Assembly (NCBI RefSeq): GCF_024169655.1
Contig: NZ_JALJWV010000001.1
Location: forward strand, 2,361,001-2,425,000
DNA from: Pseudomonas marginalis
GTDB taxonomy: Bacteria; Pseudomonadota; Gammaproteobacteria; Pseudomonadales; Pseudomonadaceae
Direction of reading: 5' to 3'
Length of the DNA stretch: 64,000 nucleotides
Of the stretch, positions 9,387 to 17,345 are shown piece by piece. The notes under the pieces were generated by a model, which was given only the letters and a program-made list of their open reading frames with translations, was not told the origin of the DNA and made no database searches. The translations under genes were made by a program, and so were the position numbers. Positions within the stretch are counted from its first letter, which is position 1. Each line of letters begins with the position of its first letter.

Positions 9387-9944
9387 ATGAAATGGCTGAA
9401 GCTCACTGCCGTACTCACCTTGCCACTGCTTGGCGCCTGCTCCGACTACCACTACAAAAACTATCAGGGCGACTGGGCCCCGGAAAAGCTCCAGCCTGTC
9501 GACCTCTCCAATGGCGCGCCCGACGCCGCGCTGGTGTACTTCGACACCTGGCGTGAACGTGAGCTGGGCGTGCCGTTTCACCGCCTGGCCCTGGCGATGG
9601 AAGTCGACGGTGTGCCATTGCCTGGTGCGGGTCGCCACTCGATCCTCAACGTCACCGGCGAACAAGCCCTGAAACTGGCCCCCGGCAAACATTCGCTACG
9701 TTGGTGCAACGTGTCGATGAATGCCCTCGGCACCGGTGGTGCGTTCTGCAACAACGGCGCGGACGACGTGGAGTTCAAGGCCGGCCAGCGTTACGTGGTG
9801 ACCTACCGCCTGACCGCAAGCACCAAGGGCATCGGGCCGAACTACAGCACCCAATACCACACCTATTCGAGCATCAAGAACCTGGATACCCAGGAAATCA
9901 TCTATCCGCCTGTCGGTACCGGCACGTTGATTTCCAACGAGTAA
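9387..9944 (+). CDS. Uncharacterised lipoprotein
   Basis: The 185-residue protein begins with a lipoprotein signal (MKWLKLTAVLTLPLLGAC), the lipidated cysteine being residue 18. The mature part is beta-rich, with PGKHSLRWCNV and KAGQRYVVTYRL resembling DUF2846-type envelope lipoproteins, which carry a PG-H strand in a small beta sandwich. That similarity is only suggestive. Two further cysteines (RWCNV, AFCNNG) could form a disulfide. The gene stands alone between two minus-strand genes, and no function can be assigned. Confidence 0.75.
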   Translation: MKWLKLTAVLTLPLLGACSDYHYKNYQGDWAPEKLQPVDLSNGAPDAALVYFDTWRERELGVPFHRLALAMEVDGVPLPGAGRHSILNVTGEQALKLAPGKHSLRWCNVSMNALGTGGAFCNNGADDVEFKAGQRYVVTYRLTASTKGIGPNYSTQYHTYSSIKNLDTQEIIYPPVGTGTLISNE

Positions 9945-9955
9945 ACGCTTGAATC

Positions 9956-10381
9956 TCACAGCTGTTTAGACAGAAACACCCGGCTGCTGCCCTCGGGTTC
10001 ACAGGGTATTTCGCCAAACCGCACCCAGCCGTTCTTCTCATAGAACCCCGGCGCCTGGAAGCTGATGGTGTAGAGCACGGCATTGCGGCAACCCCGGCGC
10101 CGGGCTTCGTCTTCGAATGCGTGCAGCAATTGGCTGCCGATGCCTGCACCGCGCAACGTGGCGGGTAGGTGGAAGAGGTCGAGGAAGGCCATGCCGAATG
10201 CGCTCCGGCCGGTGATGCCGCCGAGCACTTGCTGGGTGTGCGGGTCTTTGACCAGCACCGTCAGCGGGCGTCGGTCATGGTAGCCGGTGGCTTGTTCGTT
10301 GAACGCCGCCAGGCCGTTGGCAAGGATGCGTTCGGCGTCGGGGTTGGGTTGGTCGCTGATTTCAATGAGGGGGTGCTGCAT
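9956..10381 (-). CDS. GNAT-family N-acetyltransferase
   Basis: The 141-residue protein has the GNAT acetyl-CoA loop in LPATLRGAGIGSQLLHAFEDE, followed by RGCRNAVLYTISFQAPGFYE, the usual beta5-alpha4 region with the late tyrosine. The acceptor substrate cannot be read from the sequence. An open frame continues 78 codons upstream, but that part is Arg- and Lys-rich with no domain character. The ATG at 10381 is therefore the sensible start. It lies 11 bases from the end of the lipoprotein gene, and the two genes are convergent. Confidence 0.85.
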   Translation of the reverse strand: MQHPLIEISDQPNPDAERILANGLAAFNEQATGYHDRRPLTVLVKDPHTQQVLGGITGRSAFGMAFLDLFHLPATLRGAGIGSQLLHAFEDEARRRGCRNAVLYTISFQAPGFYEKNGWVRFGEIPCEPEGSSRVFLSKQL

Positions 10382-10639
10382 CGCGCTGGATTCCTTGTTG
10401 TGCTGAGCCTTGACTCTGTCCCTGGAGGCAGACTTTATGCTTTTTTCGTTGCGTCTGCCGTAGGATTTCCTACGCGAATTCCTGTGGTGTTTGCGGGTGT
10501 CGTTACCGTAGAGGTTGCCGGCTGCGACTTTTTGGGGACGCGAATCGCGTTGCTGCTTTGGGTGAGCACGCAGTAGGCCGATTGTTCCTTTGGCCTCGAG
10601 TGCGGCGGCCATCACGTCGAGACGACCTATAGCAGTCGC

Positions 10640-10777
10640 CTAGCTCGACAACGTATAAAACCCCAGCAGGGCGCCCGGTCCGGTAAAAATAACGCTGAGC
10701 GGCGCCCAGAAGGTCAGCACCCGTTTGAGGTTCTTTTTCAACGCCTGTTGAAAGGTGAGCGGTCTTGCGATGATCAC
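10640..10777 (-). CDS. Small membrane protein, 45 residues
   Basis: A GTG at 10777 with GGAAGGA 8 bases upstream opens a 45-codon frame. Its protein starts MIIARPLTFQQALKKNLKRV, then has one hydrophobic segment (VLTFWAPLSVIFTGPGALLG) and ends FYTLSS. The layout is basic amphipathic N-terminus, single membrane span and short tail. The strong ribosome site and clean composition favour a real small protein, but no family is recognised and it stands alone. Its role is unknown. Confidence 0.45.
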   Translation of the reverse strand: MIIARPLTFQQALKKNLKRVLTFWAPLSVIFTGPGALLGFYTLSS

Positions 10778-10835
10778 GTTGCAGTTCCTTCCCCGGACTT
10801 AAAATGAGCGGCGCTGATCGTTACTGAGCCTTGCG

Positions 10836-10880
10836 TGCCACGCCATCCCGCTGTGATCCGACGCCGAGGGTAGCACCGCG
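10836..10880 (-). pseudogene. Remnant of an acetyltransferase 3' end
   Basis: About 45 bases here closely match the last part of the acetyltransferase gene at 11614-12105. Read on the minus strand they encode PSASDHSGMAWH, against PSASDHGGMAWH in the intact gene. Nothing upstream in this frame continues the homology. It looks like a leftover of a duplicated, mostly deleted gene copy. Confidence 0.5.
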
Positions 10881-10949
10881 CGACAGCCCTATGGCGTGCT
10901 GGCGGGGCGGAACTGGGGAGGATGAAACCGCCCCAGCCCGCCAGTTGCC

Positions 10950-11291
10950 TTACGCCCGCTGCCAGCCGCCCATGTTATCGGGCTTGATCTCGAAATCGAT
11001 GGCCTCGCGGTAAGGATCGCCAAGCGGGGCGTATTGGCCGTTGCCGGCTGCCTGGGTGGGTTGCCAGCTTTGGGTATTCGGATCGAAGACCTCGGCATCG
11101 TCCCCGGCCGTGCTATCCAGCGGGTTATGGCGTGGAGCGTCGTTATCGTAGCCGCCCGGTTTGGCTATCAGGATGTCATTCCCTTTCGTTGGACCCTGTG
11201 AGTTGTGGCTTGAATTGTCGTTATTGAACCTGCTTGCGTCTGACGCCGGGTAAAGCGCGGGGTATAGGTTGGAACCGCCGATGGAAGACAT
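10950..11291 (-). CDS. Hypothetical hydrophilic protein, 113 residues
   Basis: The protein is polar throughout, rich in Ser, Asn, Pro, Asp and Gly (MSSIGGSNLYPALYPASDAS at its start), with no signal peptide or membrane segment. The ATG at 11291 follows an AGGTG site. No domain is recognised. Its composition resembles the hrp-box gene at 14992 and type III substrates in general, but I found no hrp box within about 250 bases upstream. A perfect CCAGACC-CC-GGTCTGG palindrome lies in the upstream region near 11327. Confidence 0.5.
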   Translation of the reverse strand: MSSIGGSNLYPALYPASDASRFNNDNSSHNSQGPTKGNDILIAKPGGYDNDAPRHNPLDSTAGDDAEVFDPNTQSWQPTQAAGNGQYAPLGDPYREAIDFEIKPDNMGGWQRA

Positions 11292-11613
11292 GAGTACACC
11301 TCGTAGATGGGGAATGAAAAGATCCGCCAGACCCCGGTCTGGTTGATCGCATCGGCAGGCTACCGAGTCATGAAGGGGCGCTCAATAAGGTGAATTCGGG
11401 CGGATGTAACTGGTTAAAACCGGCGCTGGACGCATCCACAGAATGCGCGACGTGGCTGTAGGGCGTGTCTGGGTCAGACTGCGCCGCGTCAGGAGTAGCG
11501 TCAGATGTTGGGCATGCAGATAGGGGTTTTTCGGGTTGAAATACATTTGCCGACTGGGCGTTCGCTGACGGTTAGATGTTTTGACACATAAATGCGCCCC
11601 ACGCGGCGCCGAC
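11292..11613. other. Intergenic stretch without a supported gene
   Basis: About 320 bases lie between the start of the 113-residue gene and the end of the acetyltransferase gene. Apart from the 16-base palindrome near 11327 and a possible promoter for the minus-strand gene, I see no open frame, repeat or RNA that I can support. Confidence 0.5.
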
Positions 11614-12105
11614 CTAAAGGTCCATCACCATCTCATGCCACGCCATCCCGCCATGATCCGACGCCGACGGTTGCACATAGCGGTAGCCCATGCGTGTGTA
11701 CAACTCGACATGGCGGTCTTTGCACATCAAGTGAAGGGTTTGCTTGCCCATCGCGCGCATGCGCTGCACGAACTCGCGCATCAACGCGGTGGAATAACCC
11801 TTGCCCTGGTGCGCCGGAGCGACCACCACCGACATGATCACCGCATTCGGTGCCTCGGCCGAATGCCCGACCAACTCCTTGAACGCCTCATCTGACATCA
11901 CCACCTTGTGGGCGCAGCCGCTGTTGATGAAGCCCACCACCTCGCCATCTGCCTCCAGGATCAAAAAGCCTTGCGGGTACAACGCAATGCGCGTGGCGAT
12001 CTTTTCCAGGGTTGCGGCTTCGTCGCCTTCGTAGGCGCTGATTTCGATGTCAAAGCAACGGGCGGCGTCGCTGGGGAGGGCGTTGCGGAAGGTGAGGGCG
12101 GGCAT
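11614..12105 (-). CDS. GNAT-family N-acetyltransferase
   Basis: The 163-residue protein carries a complete GNAT fold. The acetyl-CoA pyrophosphate loop is in VVVAPAHQGKGYSTALMREF (Q/RxxGxG/A pattern), and the C-terminal tyrosine region is LMCKDRHVELYTRMGYRYVQ. The early strand LRIEISAYEGDEAATLEKI-like region and the HLMCKDRHVELYTRMGY motif resemble arylalkylamine/AANAT-like acetyltransferases. The acceptor amine is not known. It is a single-gene unit downstream of the NCS1 permease, with a long hairpin between them. Confidence 0.85.
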   Translation of the reverse strand: MPALTFRNALPSDAARCFDIEISAYEGDEAATLEKIATRIALYPQGFLILEADGEVVGFINSGCAHKVVMSDEAFKELVGHSAEAPNAVIMSVVVAPAHQGKGYSTALMREFVQRMRAMGKQTLHLMCKDRHVELYTRMGYRYVQPSASDHGGMAWHEMVMDL

Positions 12106-12264
12106 GCGGATTCCTGGGGTGTTAAGCGAAGGGCCACATCATAGCGGGGTGTCAATAGCGTCGCCATCGCGGCCTCGCTGGGGTTGGATGGCTCCCACAG
12201 GGTGAGCTTCGGCAAGCGGGATTTTTTGCGGGCAATGCAGTTCTCTTGTGGCTTGGCCAGAGCA

Positions 12265-12333
12265 AAAGCCGAACTCGGTCAGAAATGTGGGAGGGGCAAG
12301 CCCCCTCCCACATTTTTGACCGAGTTCGGCTTT
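12265..12333. repeat. Long REP-type hairpin / likely terminator of the permease gene
   Basis: Two 32-base arms (12265-12296 and 12302-12333) are inverted repeats with one mismatch around a 5-base loop. The inner part is the Pseudomonas REP core (TGTGGGAGGGG / CCCCTCCCACA). The outer part (GCCGAACTCGGTC) extends the stem well beyond a normal REP. It lies 32 bases after the stop of the permease gene, so it may end that transcript or protect its 3' end. Confidence 0.8.
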
Positions 12334-12364
12334 CAGTATCAGGTCGGCTATAAGGCCGCCTGAA

Positions 12365-13780
12365 TCAAACCTCACCCACCAACGTCCCCGCATCCATCCG
12401 CCGCTTATACGCACTGTCCCGACTCGCCAACCAGAAATACAACGGCGACGTCACCACCAACCCCACCACCCACGACAAATCCGCGCCGTTGATGTGCTCC
12501 GAAATCGGCCCCACGTACAGCGGCGTGTTCATGAACGGAATCTGCACCGCAATCCCCACCGCATACGCCAGCAGCGCCTGGGGGTTGTAGCGTCCGTAAA
12601 TCCCGCCGTCCACGCGGAAGATCGACGCGATGTCGTACTTGCCCTTATGGATCGCGTAGAAGTCGATCAGGTTGATCGCCGTCCATGGCACCAGGACCAC
12701 CAGCAGCACCAGGACCATGTCGACGAAGTGGCCGATAAAGTCTTTCGAGGCGAATACCGCGGCAACCGAGCAGGCCGCGAGCACGATGATCGAGATCACG
12801 GCGCGGCTTTTCGCGGTGGGGATCCAGCGGTAGGCGAAGGTCTGCACCAGGGTGATGATCGACAGCACCGCGCCGTACAGGTTGAGCGCGTTATGGCTGA
12901 TCACGCTGAGCAAAAACAGCACCAGCATCAGCGGGCCGATGGCGCCGGTGGCGAGTTTGACCGCGTCCATGGTGTCCATGCCTACCGGGGTGGCGAGCAC
13001 GGCGACGGCGCCGAAGATGAATGACAGGCTCGAACCCAGGGCCGAGCCCAGGTAGGTGGTCCAGAAGGTGGCGGCGACGGGTACGTCGGCCGGCAGGTAG
13101 CGCGAGTAGTCGGAGACGTAGGGCGCGAACGCGATCTGCCACAGTGCGGCCAGGGACACGGTGGCCAGCCAACCGGAGAGGTTGAAGCTGCCGCGGGTCA
13201 GAAAGTCCGTGGTCTGCACATGCGTGAAGATGTAGCCGAAGCCGAGCACGATCCCCGCGCCCAGCACCCAGGTGCCGATGCGGTTGAGCACGTGGATGAA
13301 GCGATAGCCGATGATGCCGATGATCCCGGAGCCGATGGCGCCGATCACGATGCCCACCGGCACCGGCACGCTGTCGACCACGCCGTGCAGGGATTTACCG
13401 GCGAGTACGATGTTGGAGGCGAAGAAACCGATGTACATGACCCCGGCGATCACCACCACCAGCAACGCGCCGAGGGAGCCGAATTGTGCGCGGCTCTGGA
13501 TCATTTGCGGGATGCCCATTTGCGGGCCCTGGGCCGAGTGCAGTGCCATCAGCACGCCGCCGACCAGGTGGCCGACGAGGATGGCGACGATGCCCCAGAT
13601 CAGGTTGAGGTGGAACAGTTGCACGCCCAGCGCACCCGTGACGATCGGCAACGGCGCGATGTTGCCGCCGAACCACAGGGTGAACAGGTCTCTTACCTTT
13701 CCGTGGCGATCTTGTGGGGGCACGTATCCAATCGTGTGTTTTTCGATAAGCGGGGCGGATGATGTTGCAGTGGTAACCAT
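12365..13780 (-). CDS. NCS1-family cytosine/purine/allantoin-type permease
   Basis: The 471-residue membrane protein has about 12 helices. Family features are FTLWFGGNIAPLPIVTGAL near the N-terminus (helix 1 with the substrate-site residues), QSRAQFGSLGA, and AFAPYVSDYSRYLP in the middle, a hallmark of CodB-type NCS1 carriers. It should import a nucleobase or related heterocycle by cation symport. No catabolic gene is adjacent, so the substrate is open. The ATG at 13780 follows GGAG by 6 bases. It is divergent from a LysR-type regulator that may control it. Confidence 0.9.
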   Translation of the reverse strand: MVTTATSSAPLIEKHTIGYVPPQDRHGKVRDLFTLWFGGNIAPLPIVTGALGVQLFHLNLIWGIVAILVGHLVGGVLMALHSAQGPQMGIPQMIQSRAQFGSLGALLVVVIAGVMYIGFFASNIVLAGKSLHGVVDSVPVPVGIVIGAIGSGIIGIIGYRFIHVLNRIGTWVLGAGIVLGFGYIFTHVQTTDFLTRGSFNLSGWLATVSLAALWQIAFAPYVSDYSRYLPADVPVAATFWTTYLGSALGSSLSFIFGAVAVLATPVGMDTMDAVKLATGAIGPLMLVLFLLSVISHNALNLYGAVLSIITLVQTFAYRWIPTAKSRAVISIIVLAACSVAAVFASKDFIGHFVDMVLVLLVVLVPWTAINLIDFYAIHKGKYDIASIFRVDGGIYGRYNPQALLAYAVGIAVQIPFMNTPLYVGPISEHINGADLSWVVGLVVTSPLYFWLASRDSAYKRRMDAGTLVGEV

Positions 13781-13996
13781 GACGAGCTCCAAGGCAAGGT
13801 GAGTACGTTGACGTACTTCGCTGTGCGCCGCTCAGCGGCGCTTTGTTGTTGGAGTGATCATCTGCAATGGGTGCGGGGAGGTAAATTAGTAAGTTTGTTG
13901 CTATAGACCTTAAAAAAAGTATCTCGCGTGGCCATGCGCTCCGGTATGTTGCCTGCTTGTGTTTTGGGGCGAAGTCCCACATTTGCGGAGGGCCCG

Positions 13997-14908
13997 ATGG
14001 CTGCCTATAACCTGCGCCAGCTCAGATATTTCGTCACCACGGCCGAGTGCGGCAGCGTCGCCGAGGCGTCGCGCAAGCTGTATATCGCGCAACCGTCGGT
14101 GTCCACCGCGATCAAGCAGTTGGAAGATAGCTTTGGCGTGCAGCTATTCATCCGCCATCACGCCCAGGGCGTGTCGCTCACCCCCAGCGGCGCACGGTTT
14201 TATCGCAAGGCGCTGGAGCTGCTGCGGGTGGCCCACGAGTTCGAACAGAACGCCCTGGCCGACAATGACGTGGTGGCGGGGCAGATCGATATCGGCTGCT
14301 TTGAGACCGTCGCACCGTTGTACCTGCCGCGCTTGATCGCCGGTTTCAAGGCGCGCTGGCCAGGGGTGGAAATCCGCATTCGCGATGGCGAGCAACAAGA
14401 GTTGGTGCAAGCGCTGACCGCTGGCAGTATCGACGTGGCGATGCTGTTCGAGCATGACCTGGGCGCCACCATCGAGACCACGCCGTTGATGCCGCCGCAG
14501 CAGCCGTATGCGTTGCTGCCGGCTGATCATCGCTTTGCGCAGCAGGCCAAGGTGTCGCTGGCGGACCTGGTGCTGGAGCCGATGATCCTGCTGGATGTAC
14601 TGCCGAGCCGCACGTACTTCGTGAGCATCTTTGAAGAGCGTGGGTTGACGCCGAACATCGTGTTCAGCTCGCCGTCGATCGAGATGGTACGGGGCATGGT
14701 GGGGCGCGGGTTTGGCTTTTCGATCCTGGTGACCAGGCCGTTTACCGAGTACACCTATGACGGCCAGAAAGTCGTGTGCCTGCCGCTGGCGGAAACCGTC
14801 ACCGGTTCGGGCTTGTCCGCCGTGTGGTTGCGCCGCGCACCACTGACCAAGCCGGTGCAGTTGTTCGTCGATTACTGCCGCGAGGAGCTGGCGCGTTTGC
14901 TCGCCTGA
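13997..14908 (+). CDS. LysR-family transcriptional regulator
   Basis: The 303-residue protein starts with the LysR helix-turn-helix (NLRQLRYFVTTAECGSVAEA, IAQPSVSTAIKQLEDSFGVQ, LTPSGARFYRKALELL). A periplasmic-binding-like effector domain follows from residue 90 on (GQIDIGCFETVAPLYLPRLI, ITLLD-like segments and SPSIEMVRGMVGRGFGFSIL). The start follows GGAGGG. The gene is divergent from the NCS1 permease, separated by about 215 bases, which suggests it regulates permease expression in response to the imported compound. The effector is unknown. Confidence 0.9.
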   Translation: MAAYNLRQLRYFVTTAECGSVAEASRKLYIAQPSVSTAIKQLEDSFGVQLFIRHHAQGVSLTPSGARFYRKALELLRVAHEFEQNALADNDVVAGQIDIGCFETVAPLYLPRLIAGFKARWPGVEIRIRDGEQQELVQALTAGSIDVAMLFEHDLGATIETTPLMPPQQPYALLPADHRFAQQAKVSLADLVLEPMILLDVLPSRTYFVSIFEERGLTPNIVFSSPSIEMVRGMVGRGFGFSILVTRPFTEYTYDGQKVVCLPLAETVTGSGLSAVWLRRAPLTKPVQLFVDYCREELARLLA

Positions 14909-14991
14909 TCGGCGCGCTCAAGCCAGGGCCGACAACGCATCGGCCTGGCTGTGCTGAGTCATGCAGGCGTTAACCCTGATCAGCGATGGGA

Positions 14992-15384
14992 TTACTCGCT
15001 GGGTCCGACGTTTTGGATGTTCAGTTGCTTCAGCCGTGCGTCGAGTTGCGTGCCGAAGTTGTTGACCGCCTTCAAGTGCTCCGGGCTGTAGGTGTCATCC
15101 GGACGGTCCGGGCGGAAGTGCACGGACAGCGGCACCACGTTGCCCGGCGGGTTCAAGTTGTTATCGAAGTAGGGCTTGCCGTGGTGCGGGTTCAGATCGT
15201 TGATGCCGTTAGCTTCTGCCACGTCAAAAAAGGTATCCAGCGTGCGGTATGCGTCCTCTTCTCTTACGCCCATGCGTATGGTTTCCCGGTCAGGCGCACC
15301 TGCTTGGGGGCGCATACGCAACTCTTCGGGTGGCGCAGCGTTGAGCGGGCTGTTCGACGGCGAGTGCGGTGGAATTCCTATCAT
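14992..15384 (-). CDS. Putative HrpL-dependent type III secretion substrate, 130 residues
   Basis: The protein starts MIGIPPHSPSNSPLNAAPPE: no signal peptide, and a Ser/Pro/Asn-rich N-terminus as in type III secreted proteins. The rest is hydrophilic (FFDVAEANGINDLNPHHGKP, LDARLKQLNIQNV). The main evidence is a full-consensus hrp box about 50 bases upstream (15435-15462). The start is the ATG at 15384; a TTG two codons earlier is the alternative. I recognise no effector or harpin family. No type III apparatus gene is in the window, so the substrate call is inference from the promoter and composition. Confidence 0.6.
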   Translation of the reverse strand: MIGIPPHSPSNSPLNAAPPEELRMRPQAGAPDRETIRMGVREEDAYRTLDTFFDVAEANGINDLNPHHGKPYFDNNLNPPGNVVPLSVHFRPDRPDDTYSPEHLKAVNNFGTQLDARLKQLNIQNVGPSE

Positions 15385-15412
15385 GGTCAATACTCAAAGG
15401 CTGTTGAAGTGA

Positions 15413-15431
15413 AAACGGCTATTAGCCGTTT
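15413..15431 (-). promoter_or_regulatory. Perfect hairpin/palindrome just after the hrp box
   Basis: AAACGGCT-ATT-AGCCGTTT forms an 8-base-pair inverted repeat. It starts 3 bases downstream of the -10 part of the hrp box, so it would sit at the very 5' end of the transcript. It could be an operator or a 5' stabilising hairpin. Confidence 0.55.
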
Positions 15432-15434
15432 CCC

Positions 15435-15462
15435 TATGTGGGCAGCCTTCAAATACGGTTCC
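15435..15462 (-). promoter_or_regulatory. hrp box (HrpL-type ECF sigma promoter)
   Basis: Read on the minus strand the site is GGAACC-N15-CCACATA. It matches the published consensus GGAACC-N15/16-CCACNNA at every fixed position. It points at the 130-residue gene ending at 14992. Confidence 0.75.
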
Positions 15463-15518
15463 GTCAGCTGCGGGCGGCGATTGATGCAGGTTATGTCGTC
15501 CGCACCGCAGAGGGGCGG

Positions 15519-16661
15519 TCAACGCAGCGAGTTCAGCAGTCTTTGCAACATCTGATCACACTGCGCCAACTGCGCCACGCTCACAAACTCGTCCGGCTTA
15601 TGCCCCTGGTCCATGCTGCCAGGCCCGCATACCACCGTGGGAATGCCCGCCGCGTCGAACAAGCCGCCCTCGGTGCCAAACGCTACCGTGCCGAACGCTC
15701 GCGAGCCGCAAAATGCCGCGATCAACTCGGCAGCCTCGCTCTGCTGATCAGTCATCAGCCCCGGATACGCCGACAACTCAGTAAAGCGAATCGCACTCTG
15801 CGCGCTCACCGCCTGCATGCGCGGCAATACCTGTTGCTCGGCGTAGGCGCGCAACTCATCAGCCACTGCTTGCGGGGCCTGGCCCGGCAGCGCGCGGATC
15901 TCAAAATCAAACTGGCAATCGGCGGGCACGATGTTCAGCGCCTTGCCCCCGCCAATCACCCCGGTCTGCACCGTGCTGAACGGCGGATCAAACCGCGCAT
16001 CCTGCTGGTCTTGCAGGCGCTGTCCGATGCGTCCCAGCTCGCCGATCAATTCGGCGGCATGCTCGATTGCATTCACGCCATGGGGCGCATACGCCGAATG
16101 GCAGGCCGCGCCGTGGACATCGCAGCGCATCGCCAGTTTGCCTTTGTGGCCGAGCACCGGCTTGAGTTCGGTCGGCTCGCCGATGATGCACAGCATCGGC
16201 TTCACCGGCCGCTGCGCCAGCACGCTGAGTAACGAGCGCACGCCCAGGCAACCGACTTCCTCGTCGTAGGAGAGGGCGATATGCACCGGCCGCCGCAAAG
16301 TGGCCGCGACCAGCGCCGGCACCAGGGCCAGCACACAGGCGATGTAGCCCTTCATGTCCGCAGTGCCCCGGCCAAACAGCTTGCCGTCACGCTCGGTCAA
16401 TTCAAACGGCGGCACGCTCCACGGCTGGCCATCCACCGGCACTACGTCGGTATGCCCGGACAGCACAATCCCGGGCAGCTCCACCGGGCCAATGCTGGCA
16501 AACAGGTTGGCCTTGGTGCGGGCCTCGTTGTAGATCAGCTCGCTGGCCACGCCGTGACTCGCCAGGTAATCGCGCACAAAGGCGATCAACCGCAGGTTGG
16601 ATTCGCGGCTGGTGGTATCGAACCCCACCAGCGTCTGCAACAACGCGCGGCTGCGGCTCAT
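15519..16661 (-). CDS. M20-family acetylornithine deacetylase-like amidohydrolase
   Basis: The 380-residue zinc amidohydrolase resembles ArgE/DapE. The first metal motif is in LSGHTDVVPVDGQPW, the second in GRGTADMKGYIACVL, and the catalytic pair is in SYDEEVGCLG with IGEPTE following. A late ligand lies in VCGPGSMDQGHKPDEFV. It should cleave an N-acyl or amide bond on an amino acid. Its place at the end of an operon with a DUF1028 protein, RidA and a flavin monooxygenase suggests catabolism of a nitrogenous compound rather than arginine synthesis. The ATG overlaps the DUF1028 stop by 4 bases. Confidence 0.88.
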   Translation of the reverse strand: MSRSRALLQTLVGFDTTSRESNLRLIAFVRDYLASHGVASELIYNEARTKANLFASIGPVELPGIVLSGHTDVVPVDGQPWSVPPFELTERDGKLFGRGTADMKGYIACVLALVPALVAATLRRPVHIALSYDEEVGCLGVRSLLSVLAQRPVKPMLCIIGEPTELKPVLGHKGKLAMRCDVHGAACHSAYAPHGVNAIEHAAELIGELGRIGQRLQDQQDARFDPPFSTVQTGVIGGGKALNIVPADCQFDFEIRALPGQAPQAVADELRAYAEQQVLPRMQAVSAQSAIRFTELSAYPGLMTDQQSEAAELIAAFCGSRAFGTVAFGTEGGLFDAAGIPTVVCGPGSMDQGHKPDEFVSVAQLAQCDQMLQRLLNSLR

Positions 16662-17335
16662 CGTTCGTCCCCGGCGACGCCATAGCCGGGCGCGCGGTCC
16701 GGCGTCAGGGCGCGGTCGATGTAGGCTTGCACCTGTGGGCGATAGGCGTCCCACAGCGTGTGCAGTTGGCCGATCGGGTTGGTGTCGGCCCAATCCACCC
16801 GCAGGTCGATGATCGGCCAGGTCAGCTCGCCCACCACCTGCAACGCGGCCGAATGCACCGGGCCGGCTTCGCCACCGGCGGCGATGGCAGCATGCAGTGC
16901 GGCCAAGAGTCGATCGGCCAGTTGGCCTTCGCCTTGCTCGAAGGCCTGGACCATCGCCTCGATCACCGCACGGTCGGCGAGCATATTGCCGGCCGCGACG
17001 CACTGTTCGCCCGACACGGCGTGGTGCTTGCCGAGGGTTTGGCTGCCGCTGAAATGCACGCTGCGGCCCAGGTGATCGATCGCAGTCAGTTGGCGGTATT
17101 GGCTGTAGCCGTTGCGGGTCAACGCCTGGTCGATCGCAGCGGCGGGGGCCAGGCCTTGTTGCAGCAGGTCGAGCACGTCCGGGCCGAGTGCCGGTAGCGT
17201 GATGTTCTGGGTCGCGACTGCCCCGACACCGGGCCGCAGCCAGGGGCAGCGTGCGCCCACGGCGATGCTCGAAGAGCTGATGGCAATGCCCAGTTGGCCG
17301 GTGTCGGCGCAACGGCCGACGATTGAAAAGGTCAT
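16658..17335 (-). CDS. DUF1028 family protein
   Basis: The 225-residue protein starts MTFSIVGRCADTGQLGIAIS, the diagnostic start of DUF1028 (Ntn-hydrolase-like fold), and continues VGARCPWLRPGVGAVATQN and CVAAGNMLA. The family has no firmly established activity; it is often found near peptidases and RidA proteins. Here it is third in a four-gene operon, overlapping the M20 gene by 4 bases and following ridA by 10 bases. A hydrolase acting beside the M20 enzyme is plausible but inferred. Confidence 0.88.
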   Translation of the reverse strand: MTFSIVGRCADTGQLGIAISSSSIAVGARCPWLRPGVGAVATQNITLPALGPDVLDLLQQGLAPAAAIDQALTRNGYSQYRQLTAIDHLGRSVHFSGSQTLGKHHAVSGEQCVAAGNMLADRAVIEAMVQAFEQGEGQLADRLLAALHAAIAAGGEAGPVHSAALQVVGELTWPIIDLRVDWADTNPIGQLHTLWDAYRPQVQAYIDRALTPDRAPGYGVAGDER

Positions 17336-17345
17336 GTGCGGCTCC

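Noticed and set aside
10950..11600. Possible hrp box for the 113-residue gene
   Set aside because: No GGAACC/CCAC pair with 15-16 spacing was found on the correct strand within about 250 bases upstream of the start.
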